IMG/VR virus record: IMGVR_UViG_3300034407_002720 | Location: 1 to 20,163 of that record | Direction: 5' to 3' (one strand) | From: a virus | DNA length: 20,163 nt | Made by a program: the position numbers and the translations under genes | Part shown: positions 13,876-20,121 of the stretch, piece by piece | Layout of the letters: each line of letters begins with the position of its first letter | How positions within the stretch are numbered: the stretch's first letter is position 1 | The notes under the pieces: model-generated | The model's database searches: none | What the model was told of the DNA's origin: nothing | Seen by the model: only the letters and a program-made list of their open reading frames with translations

Positions 13876-15273
13876 ATGGCAGATTTAAGACAACTACACT
13901 TTTATGATGAACAGGTAAGACGTTACTTGCTTCAGTTTATTCGTATTTTCAGTGGCTTTAATGTGAAAACTGGTAAAAAATTAAATGACGGAACAAGTGA
14001 TTACTATATAAAAGTTCCGAGTCGTTATGGCGATGTATCAAGAATGGCTGCAACAATTATAAAAGGCAACAGTGAAAATATTGTTAATTCAGCACCATTT
14101 ATTTCTTCATATATTCAAAGTTTACAACCTGATAGACAAAGATTACAAGAACCATTTTTTAGTGATACAGTTAAGGTAAACGAAAGACAATGGGATCCTG
14201 TAACTAGTTCCTATACTGAAGAACAAGGTAACAGATACAGCGTAGGCAGATTAATGCCAGTTCCATATCTGTTAAATATGCAAGTTGATATATGGACATC
14301 AAACACCGATCAGAAATTACAACTACTTGAGCAAATTTTAGTTCTGTTTAATCCAGCATTAGAGATACAACAAAACGATAATCCCATTGACTGGACTACA
14401 ATTACTACAGTTGAACTTACTGACATTCAGTGGACCAGTAGATCGATCCCAGCGGGCATTGAGGATCAAATTGATATTGCTAGTTTATTCTTCCAAATAC
14501 CAATTTGGATTAATCCGCCTGCACTGGTCACTAGACAAAATGTTATTAGAAATATCATTCATAATATTTATGAATACAATGATATTGATACACTAGATTA
14601 TGATCCAAATGCATTTGAATTCTTTGCTGATTTACAGGTACAAACAAGTGTTGTAGTTACACCGGGAAATAATGCTATACAAGTCACAAATAACAACGGT
14701 AATGTAACAGTACAACTACTAGAGAATGGAAACTATAAAGACGATAATAATAGTTGGGAAAAAGTTATTGCCAACTATGGTTTATTCAATGATGGTGTAT
14801 CACGTATGCGCCTAAAGTATCATGGAAATTTAGAAAATATTGATGCAGATGTGATAGGAGTTCTATCATCGACTGCTGATCCGTCTGTGTTATCATTACA
14901 GATCGATGTAGATACATTACCAGGAAATACAATAAATCCCATAGATAGAGTAATTGACCCATCAACAACTCGTCCGGGGTTTGGCAACTTACCATTTCCT
15001 AGTGTGGGACAACGTTACTTATGCTTGAATACAGAACAAGCATTACCACAGTGGGGAACCAACATATCTACAAATGATATAATCGAATACAATGGTAGTA
15101 ATTGGGTTGTGAGTCTGGATGCAAGTGAAACATCTGAAGTACATTATGTAACAAATGTATTCACATCACAGCAATTTAAACTAGTAAATAATGAGTGGGT
15201 TGATACATTCCAAGGGGTGTATGAAGGTGGCTATTGGAGATTAGAATTATTAAGTGGCAATGATAATGATTAA
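13876..15273 (+). CDS. 15: Tail terminator/sheath stabiliser gp15 with C-terminal extension
   Basis: 465 aa (T4 gp15 is 272). It caps the tail tube and sheath and joins the tail to the neck. Residues 1-215 follow T4 gp15: HFYDEQVRRYLLQFIRIFSG, a DYYIKVPSRYGDVSRMAATI strand-helix, RLMPVPYLLNMQVDIWTSNT (T4: ...MIYELSIFTRYED), QLLEQILVLFNPALEI, then IDIASLFFQIPIWINPP matching T4 'WSLTFEVNGWMYPP'. After about residue 255 it continues with 210 residues not present in T4. These are a beta-rich segment and two Trp-hairpin units (IIEYNGSNWVV near 402-412, FKLVNNEWVD near 434-443). ATG 13876 has GGATTGGATT upstream. It is cotranscribed with gp14 from 12782-12789, and its last codons overlap the Nudix gene. 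Confidence 0.85.
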   Translation: MADLRQLHFYDEQVRRYLLQFIRIFSGFNVKTGKKLNDGTSDYYIKVPSRYGDVSRMAATIIKGNSENIVNSAPFISSYIQSLQPDRQRLQEPFFSDTVKVNERQWDPVTSSYTEEQGNRYSVGRLMPVPYLLNMQVDIWTSNTDQKLQLLEQILVLFNPALEIQQNDNPIDWTTITTVELTDIQWTSRSIPAGIEDQIDIASLFFQIPIWINPPALVTRQNVIRNIIHNIYEYNDIDTLDYDPNAFEFFADLQVQTSVVVTPGNNAIQVTNNNGNVTVQLLENGNYKDDNNSWEKVIANYGLFNDGVSRMRLKYHGNLENIDADVIGVLSSTADPSVLSLQIDVDTLPGNTINPIDRVIDPSTTRPGFGNLPFPSVGQRYLCLNTEQALPQWGTNISTNDIIEYNGSNWVVSLDASETSEVHYVTNVFTSQQFKLVNNEWVDTFQGVYEGGYWRLELLSGNDND

Positions 15274-15691
15274 AGCAGCAGGTGCTTGTATTTTAGCAAA
15301 AGATACTAAAAGAATTTTATTGCAACATAGATCTCTTAAAAGTTCATATGCAAGGAACTGGGCATTTTGGGGTGGCAAAATTGAAGATAACGAAAATGTG
15401 TCACAAGGACTTCTTAGAGAATTAGAAGAAGAAATTGGAATTGATGTTGAAGAATGTGTTACAAAAGTTTATCCCTTGGACCAATATCATACTAGAGATA
15501 AGACATTCAGTTATTATACTTTTGTAGTACTGATAGATAAAGAATTTACCCCTATTATAAATGATGAAAGTGGTGGATATGCTTGGGTAAATTCAAATTA
15601 TTTCCCAAGACCCTTGCACCCAGGTGCACAACGAACACTTTTTAAGAAGAAAAAATTAAACATACTTAAATCAATAATTAATTCTCTATAA
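15266..15691 (+). CDS. Nudix hydrolase
   Basis: 141 aa. The full Nudix box is present at residues 37-59: GKIEDNE, then seven residues, then RELEEEIGI, fitting G-x5-E-x7-REU-x-EE-x-GU. The RE and EE glutamates bind the metal. Such enzymes hydrolyse nucleoside diphosphates linked to another moiety; the substrate cannot be read here. The N-terminal strand KAAGACILAKDTKRILLQHR and the WAFWGG lead-in to the box are typical. Possible starts are GTG 15254, ATG 15260 and ATG 15266. I chose 15266 because AAGTGG lies 8 nt before it and MIKAAGACIL is a natural Nudix start. The gene begins inside the end of gp15 (8-nt overlap), so it should be made late with the virion genes. Confidence 0.85.
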   Translation: MIKAAGACILAKDTKRILLQHRSLKSSYARNWAFWGGKIEDNENVSQGLLRELEEEIGIDVEECVTKVYPLDQYHTRDKTFSYYTFVVLIDKEFTPIINDESGGYAWVNSNYFPRPLHPGAQRTLFKKKKLNILKSIINSL

Positions 15692-15694
15692 ATA
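15687..15694 (+). promoter_or_regulatory. Late promoter, exact T4 consensus (TATAAATA)
   Basis: TATAAATA overlaps the Nudix stop codon (TAA at 15689-15691). T4 spacing gives a start near 15700, about 27 nt before GTG 15727. It is the only copy in the window with the exact T4 octamer. Confidence 0.6.
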
Positions 15695-15703
15695 TATATG
15701 AGG

Positions 15704-15717
15704 CAACTAATTAGTTG
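15704..15717 (+). other. Palindrome at the predicted mRNA 5' end
   Basis: CAACTAATTAGTTG is a perfect 14-bp palindrome. If RNA starts near 15700, it occupies about +5 to +18, ending at the GAGAG ribosome binding site of the next gene. It could form a small 5' hairpin or bind a dimeric protein. Either role is inference. Confidence 0.35.
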
Positions 15718-15726
15718 AGAGAATAT

Positions 15727-16419
15727 GTGAAAGTTATTGATTTCAAAAAACGAAAATTCCTTAAAGAGTGTAGAACTTACCTTAAAAATGGTGAAGTTTC
15801 TAATTCATTAAGTATGGCCATCAATAATTCAACGCCCGGACATATAGAATTTTTAAAATCTGACATGACAGAGGATGAAAAAAATATTGTTGACATTGTA
15901 GTTAAAAAGATTAGAGGCACATTTAAAAAAAATATAACATCACAAAGACAAAAAATAAATATATTAGCAATTAGTGCACTTGAAAATTTAAGTACACTAG
16001 ATAAATCATTTATAATACCAGAAGTTATAAAACGTTACAGAGATACTATAAATCCAGTAAAAGCATTGTATTATGATTTACAAGAAATAATGTTTTTATA
16101 TGATCGTAAAACTAGAAAAGACCACCATAAGTTTTTGATAGAACGTTTTTCAGATATAGAAGATTTTAATAATATAATTTCGGCGGTTGATAAAGATATA
16201 GAAGATTTATATAAATGCAAAGAACAACTCAAGGCAATATCAACAACTTCATCAGTATCTAATAGTAGCGAATATGCAGTGAAAGTATTCGATACACATA
16301 ATCAGTTAATACAATGGAAAAAATTATTTGAAAGATTTCCAGACTGGGTGAAAGAGAATCAAGATAATAAAAGAACATCATTATGCGAGACGCTCAAAAA
16401 TTTCTTTACTAATGAGTAA
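15727..16419 (+). CDS. Unknown Lys-rich helical protein
   Basis: 230 aa from GTG 15727, chosen because GAGAG lies 5 nt upstream; a TTG at 15715 is in frame but has no ribosome binding site. Not recognised. It is Lys-rich, almost entirely helical in character, and without membrane segments. Notable stretches are VIDFKKRKFLKECRTYLKNG, MTEDEKNIVDIVVKKIRGTF, PVKALYYDLQEIMFLYDRKT and WKKLFERFPDWVKENQDNKR. Base composition looks even more AT-rich than the preceding structural genes, with many AAA and ATA codons, possibly a sign of later acquisition. It has an exact late promoter (15687-15694) and ends 6 nt from the convergent adhesin gene, with no visible terminator between them. A scaffold or assembly role is possible but unsupported. 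Confidence 0.7.
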   Translation: MKVIDFKKRKFLKECRTYLKNGEVSNSLSMAINNSTPGHIEFLKSDMTEDEKNIVDIVVKKIRGTFKKNITSQRQKINILAISALENLSTLDKSFIIPEVIKRYRDTINPVKALYYDLQEIMFLYDRKTRKDHHKFLIERFSDIEDFNNIISAVDKDIEDLYKCKEQLKAISTTSSVSNSSEYAVKVFDTHNQLIQWKKLFERFPDWVKENQDNKRTSLCETLKNFFTNE

Positions 16420-16425
16420 TTAATA

Positions 16426-18534
16426 TTATGTCGCTCCATAAATAGTACCGCTGTTTGTTAATGTACGGCTGGTACCAGTGATAGCGGCGCCGCCTGCACC
16501 GCCGTTCCTGGCGTTTCTACCAATACCATTACCGCCTGGTTGTCCCCAGAATCCACCATCCCCACCTCTAACATTACCGCCAGAAGGAGCTGAACCCGTA
16601 GCAGAACTACTTGGGTCTCTACCACCACTGATAGCAGTAGTGTGATCGGCTGCGCCGCCATCTTGTGATGCAAGTGTACCACCGAAGCCACCATGTGGTC
16701 CGCCAATGCCCGCGATACTATTAGCAGAGTTGCTCTTTCTGCCACCATTACCTGCTGATTGTCCGATGCTGCCTGGAGTACTGCCCGGCCCAGAGTAACT
16801 AAGTCCTGCAATGCCACCGCCTGCGCCGCCGCCGCCACCAACGCCATCAGAATCTGTCATATCAAGCGCGCCGCCACCGCCACCGCCACCGCCCACTATG
16901 TAACCGCCAGCGTTATTTAAAATTGTTACACCAGTAGAGATTACATTAATCGCTGGACCACCTGCGGCGCCATTGCCAGATTTGGCACCACCGTTACCAC
17001 CACGTCCCATGATGAACCCGCTGTTGCTTACTGTAAGACCACCGGGGAATGCCCCTGAGATTATAAGGCCAGCTGTGGCGGTATTGTCAGACCAAACGTA
17101 AACACCGCTGCTTATGTTGGCTAACAGTGCTGAGGTACCATCCCACCCACTCGCTACAGCAGCAGAGCGTAGGTCCCAATTCTCTTGGTTCGAAGTAAGG
17201 GTGAAGTCAAATTGAGATGCCTCAACTTCTATATTAAAACTCAGCGGAGCGGTTGCACCAGCAGTATCAGTTGCAGTTACGGTTACATTATATGACCCTG
17301 CCTGCGCAGGGGTTCCACTAAATGTTCTGTTGTTTGAATCAAGTGTTACACCACTCGGCAAACCACTCGCACTATATGTTATTACATCACCATGTATTAA
17401 ATCTTCATCTGAGAAAGTATTAGATGGGAATTGATATGATAAACTATCAGCATCAGTTAATGCTTGATTTGTTAACGAACCAACTACGACTGGCACATCA
17501 TTTACATTTTCAATACTTAAAGTAAATGTGGAAGTTACACTCGCATTTTCCAAATCAGTACCTGTGACAGAAACCGAATAATCACCAACAGTATCATTTG
17601 TCGAATTACCACTGATAATACCAGTTGTACTATTAATTGTGTAACCGGGCGGTAATCCTTCAGCAGAGAAGCTTAGTTGTTCCGTAGAATTTGGAATATT
17701 ATAATCAACATCTGTGAAGTAACTCGAAATATTAATTTCGTGATATGTCTCTTCGTATCCAGTATTATTCGGTATTTGAGTTACAGTTGGAGCATCATTT
17801 ACATTGGTCACAACTAATGTAAATGCATTGGTTGCGGATGCACCAAATAAATCAGTTGCAGTTAAACTAATACCGTGAATACCAACATTGTCGTTTGTTG
17901 GACTAGCAGAAAAATTTCTAGTTGGAGAATCAAATGTTAACCACGCAGGCAAAGGGCTACCATCACTTAAAGTTACAGTGTAAGTAAGTACATCACCTTG
18001 ATCTAATTCTACAAATGTTGTAATAGGAATAGTAAAACTAATAGTACTATCTTCTGGCATAGTTTGATCTAATATTGGATCTGAAAGAATTGGACTATCA
18101 TTTGTGTTAATAACAGTTAGATCAAATACATCTGCGATATTTGCTCTGTTACTATCAGTTGCAACAACTTTTATCGACAAAACAGCAACGTCATCGTTAG
18201 ACGGTGTGCCAGAAAATTCTCTTGTGGTAGGATTAAATGTTAACCATGCGGGCAATAATTGTCCATTCTGTTGTGTTGCAGTATATGTTAATACATCATC
18301 TGGATTGTCATCAGTAAATACATTTTCTGGAAATTGAAAATAAAATGGACTATCTTCGTAAACCGACAAATCAGCAATCGGATTAGAAACTGCTGGTCTA
18401 ATATTAGTATCTTCGGGAACTTCCAATAATCCTAGCCGCCATCTATTCAACTCTTTGTCATACACATGAGTATAGCGAGTAGTTCTATAATTTTGCATAA
18501 GGGTAGCATTATTAGTGAAATTATTTTTTGACAT
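16426..18534 (-). CDS. Adhesin: four cadherin-like (CADG) repeats plus Gly-rich tip domain
   Basis: 702 aa from ATG 18534; an upstream in-frame ATG at 18564 lacks a ribosome binding site and lies within the mini-gene. Residues 1-40 carry an aromatic module ending YTHVYDKELNRWRL. Residues about 50-440 are four dystroglycan-type cadherin-like repeats of about 97 residues, with LPAWLTFNPTTREFSGTP, LPAWLTFDSPTRNFSASP, LPPGYTINSTTGIISG and LPSGVTLDSNNRTFSGTP, separated by NTNDSP/NVNDAP linkers. Residues 440-702 are a Gly-rich domain with runs of 8 Gly, introduced by VYVWSDNTATAG and ending TLTNSGTIYGAT. Gly-rich tips of this kind (polyglycine-helix packing, as in phage S16 gp38) bind receptors. 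A host-recognition fibre is the likely role. It is the last gene of the TAATG-linked operon. Confidence 0.85.
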   Translation of the reverse strand: MSKNNFTNNATLMQNYRTTRYTHVYDKELNRWRLGLLEVPEDTNIRPAVSNPIADLSVYEDSPFYFQFPENVFTDDNPDDVLTYTATQQNGQLLPAWLTFNPTTREFSGTPSNDDVAVLSIKVVATDSNRANIADVFDLTVINTNDSPILSDPILDQTMPEDSTISFTIPITTFVELDQGDVLTYTVTLSDGSPLPAWLTFDSPTRNFSASPTNDNVGIHGISLTATDLFGASATNAFTLVVTNVNDAPTVTQIPNNTGYEETYHEINISSYFTDVDYNIPNSTEQLSFSAEGLPPGYTINSTTGIISGNSTNDTVGDYSVSVTGTDLENASVTSTFTLSIENVNDVPVVVGSLTNQALTDADSLSYQFPSNTFSDEDLIHGDVITYSASGLPSGVTLDSNNRTFSGTPAQAGSYNVTVTATDTAGATAPLSFNIEVEASQFDFTLTSNQENWDLRSAAVASGWDGTSALLANISSGVYVWSDNTATAGLIISGAFPGGLTVSNSGFIMGRGGNGGAKSGNGAAGGPAINVISTGVTILNNAGGYIVGGGGGGGGALDMTDSDGVGGGGGAGGGIAGLSYSGPGSTPGSIGQSAGNGGRKSNSANSIAGIGGPHGGFGGTLASQDGGAADHTTAISGGRDPSSSATGSAPSGGNVRGGDGGFWGQPGGNGIGRNARNGGAGGAAITGTSRTLTNSGTIYGAT
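16801..16920 (-). repeat. Gly-codon repeat tract in the cadherin-like adhesin
   Basis: The plus strand is a dense series of CCGCC/CCACC triplets, with (CCGCCA)-type repeats around 16870-16893, encoding two Gly runs (about residues 547-554 and 565-575 of the product). It is strikingly GC-rich against the surroundings and a plausible slippage site. Confidence 0.6.
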
Positions 18535-18650
18535 TAATCTAACTCTTTTCTTTCGAGTTTCCATTTATTGGATGCTGCATGATACACGTACACATATGAC
18601 CGCAATGTTATTTTTGTTCCATCAGGTGCATTTTTAGGAAAATTTGCCAT
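18534..18650 (-). CDS. 38-aa mini-protein made only of the fibre N-terminal aromatic module
   Basis: ATG 18650 to TAA 18534. The product starts MANFPKNAPDGTKITLRSYV, continues YVYHAASNKWKLERKELD and then stops. Its second half matches the N-terminal module of both Gly-rich adhesins: RSYVYVYHAASNKWKL here, TTRYTHVYDKELNRWRL in the 702-aa protein, and TSDFLYKYSSEFNIWFL in the 320-aa protein. The ATG overlaps the upstream stop (TAATG) and its stop overlaps the next ATG in the same way, which argues that it is translated. A Shine-Dalgarno sequence is not obvious, so coupling is the likely way in. It may be a cap or linker subunit, or what is left of a third adhesin gene. Confidence 0.65.
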   Translation of the reverse strand: MANFPKNAPDGTKITLRSYVYVYHAASNKWKLERKELD

Positions 18651-19159
18651 TACTCAAAAGCCTCCCATATTGCATATTCTTTTGTGATATCTTCTACGAA
18701 CTGTTCTATTCTAACATCCAAAGATTCAATTTCGTTCTTGGTAGTATAAACATCTCCCATAATTGTTTCGGCTCTATTGAAATTATTTATATTACCATCT
18801 TCGATTATACCATCTACAATGTTAGAAAATTTAACCCATTCAAGATTTTTTCTGAATTGACGGCACTCAGCCAATGAACCTTGTTTAACTGACATTTCAT
18901 TTATTATAACTCTATACGTATCAGTTGGTACCGCATCAATGCCAAGTCTTATAGCAGTGGGTTCTGATTTCAACCTTCTTGCAAGACTTAACCATATACG
19001 TTTATCATCATCTGATATTAGCGGATCTTGAGCAATTTTTTGAACACATGTTCTATATGTATACCCTTTACCTAGAATATTATCTTCTAAGTATTGAATA
19101 GCTTCGTCACATAAATAATCGTAATTTCTTAAATTAAGTAGAACTTTATCAATTTGCAT
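18650..19159 (-). CDS. Unknown helical protein in the adhesin operon
   Basis: 169 aa from ATG 19159; the reading frame is open further upstream, but that part lies inside the Gly-rich gene in another frame. Largely helical: MQIDKVLLNLRNYDYLCDEA, then a helix-loop-helix segment with VQKIAQDPLISDDDKRIWLS, LGIDAVPTDTYRVIINEMSV, and an acidic C-terminus (DVRIEQFVEDITKEYAIWEA). No membrane segments or known motif. It is flanked by the two Gly-rich adhesins and coupled to both sides by TAATG. In T4-like phages a fibre-assembly chaperone often follows an adhesin, so a chaperone or attachment role is a fair guess, but nothing in the sequence proves it. Confidence 0.75.
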   Translation of the reverse strand: MQIDKVLLNLRNYDYLCDEAIQYLEDNILGKGYTYRTCVQKIAQDPLISDDDKRIWLSLARRLKSEPTAIRLGIDAVPTDTYRVIINEMSVKQGSLAECRQFRKNLEWVKFSNIVDGIIEDGNINNFNRAETIMGDVYTTKNEIESLDVRIEQFVEDITKEYAIWEAFE

Positions 19160-20121
19160 TATGTATATCCTCCGTACATTGTACCATCGTTGATTACAGT
19201 AGATGTTCGTCCATTCCAATTGATTGCCCTGCCGCCAGCGCCGGCATAACGATATGTATTTGAACCAATGCCACCTACACCACCGGATGCACCCCAGCCA
19301 CCTCCGCCGCCTGCATACCATTCACCATGTGGTGAACTTCCTCCTGGATTACCGCCGCTTCCGCCTGCGCCGCCGCCTCTGCCGGACCGAGGCGCGCCAG
19401 AACCGGGAATAATTCTGCCACCGCCGCCGCCGCCGCCACTAGGATCATTATTTTTACTTCCAGAATCTGGAGCACTACCACCAGAACCACCAGCGCCGCC
19501 ACCATATCCTATTAAGTCTGATACGCCTGTACCATTGGTGCCTGCTCTGTTTAATGAACCACCTTGTCCACCATAAAATGGTCCCTGGTCGTCTCCCATA
19601 AACCCGCCAGAGCCCCCACCGTTACCACCGCCAGCGCCACCACCACCAGATGTGTATGCTGATCCTCCGCCGCCGCCGCCGCCGCCTGCCATTATTCCAG
19701 TTGAATAATTTTCAACTTCTACATAATCCGCAGTGATACTAACAGCATGGCCGCCACTTTCACCATGGGTGCCAGCACCACCTGCACCACCTTTTCCTAT
19801 AATGGTACCATAATTTAATAATACTGTATTTGGTACATCCATTATTATAGCAGCAGAGCCTGTATAATCTGACCAAACCCAAAAATCTTCAGGCACTAAT
19901 AATGCATCACCTTCAAATAAACCCAACGATGATGCAGTAACCGGTCCTAATTTATTTTCTATATCATTAATAATTTCATCTTTGTATTCTGATATATCAA
20001 CTGTTTTACTTAAACGATTCAAAAACCAAATATTAAATTCAGAACTATACTTGTACAAGAAATCACTTGTCCGTATAGTGCTTTCATCAGCTACTCCATT
20101 AATGAATTTACTTTTTGTCAT
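19159..20121 (-). CDS. Gly-rich adhesin (gp38/S16-type tip)
   Basis: 320 aa. The N-terminal 40 residues contain the aromatic module DFLYKYSSEFNIWFLNRL, and residues 40-75 are a helical linker. From 79 on it is a Gly-rich domain matching that of the 702-aa protein: WVWSDYTGSAAIIMDVPN, then NYGTIIGKGGAGGAG, HAVSITADYVEVENYSTGIM, many Gly runs of 5-8, and an ending TVINDGTMYGGYT that mirrors TLTNSGTIYGAT. Receptor recognition by loops between polyglycine helices is known for phage S16 gp38, and a similar role is inferred. The start ATG 20121 has no strong ribosome binding site; the upstream 42 bases are AT-rich and its promoter is probably outside the window. Its last codons GGA GGA TAT provide the Shine-Dalgarno sequence for the next gene. 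Confidence 0.85.
   Translation of the reverse strand: MTKSKFINGVADESTIRTSDFLYKYSSEFNIWFLNRLSKTVDISEYKDEIINDIENKLGPVTASSLGLFEGDALLVPEDFWVWSDYTGSAAIIMDVPNTVLLNYGTIIGKGGAGGAGTHGESGGHAVSITADYVEVENYSTGIMAGGGGGGGGSAYTSGGGGAGGGNGGGSGGFMGDDQGPFYGGQGGSLNRAGTNGTGVSDLIGYGGGAGGSGGSAPDSGSKNNDPSGGGGGGGRIIPGSGAPRSGRGGGAGGSGGNPGGSSPHGEWYAGGGGGWGASGGVGGIGSNTYRYAGAGGRAINWNGRTSTVINDGTMYGGYT
19420..19438 (-). repeat. (GGC)n trinucleotide run in the 320-aa adhesin
   Basis: The plus strand has an uninterrupted ACCGCCGCCGCCGCCGCCA tract encoding consecutive Gly as GGC codons. Pure triplet repeats of one codon, although Gly has four, are prone to slippage by multiples of three and would change Gly number without breaking the frame. 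Confidence 0.6.
19667..19686 (-). repeat. (GGC)n trinucleotide run, longest copy
   Basis: Twenty bases of CCG/GCC repeat on the plus strand encode six to seven Gly with identical codons, inside the eight-Gly run of the adhesin (about residues 146-153). It is one of the strongest GC islands in the window. Confidence 0.65.

Noticed and set aside
16458-16847. Ala/Val-rich open frame in another phase of the cadherin-like adhesin
   Set aside because: This is a frame-shifted reading of the Gly-rich tract with no start signal. The main frame has clear domains through the same region.
19268-19576. Pro-rich open frame on the plus strand opposite the Gly-rich adhesin
   Set aside because: CCN codons are the mirror of GGN codons in the real gene. 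There is no ribosome binding site, and the product is almost pure Pro.
16800-19690. CCGCC/CCACC repeats as a possible CRISPR-like or structural DNA repeat array
   Set aside because: They are irregular, have no spacer pattern, and are fully explained as Gly codons of two adhesin genes.
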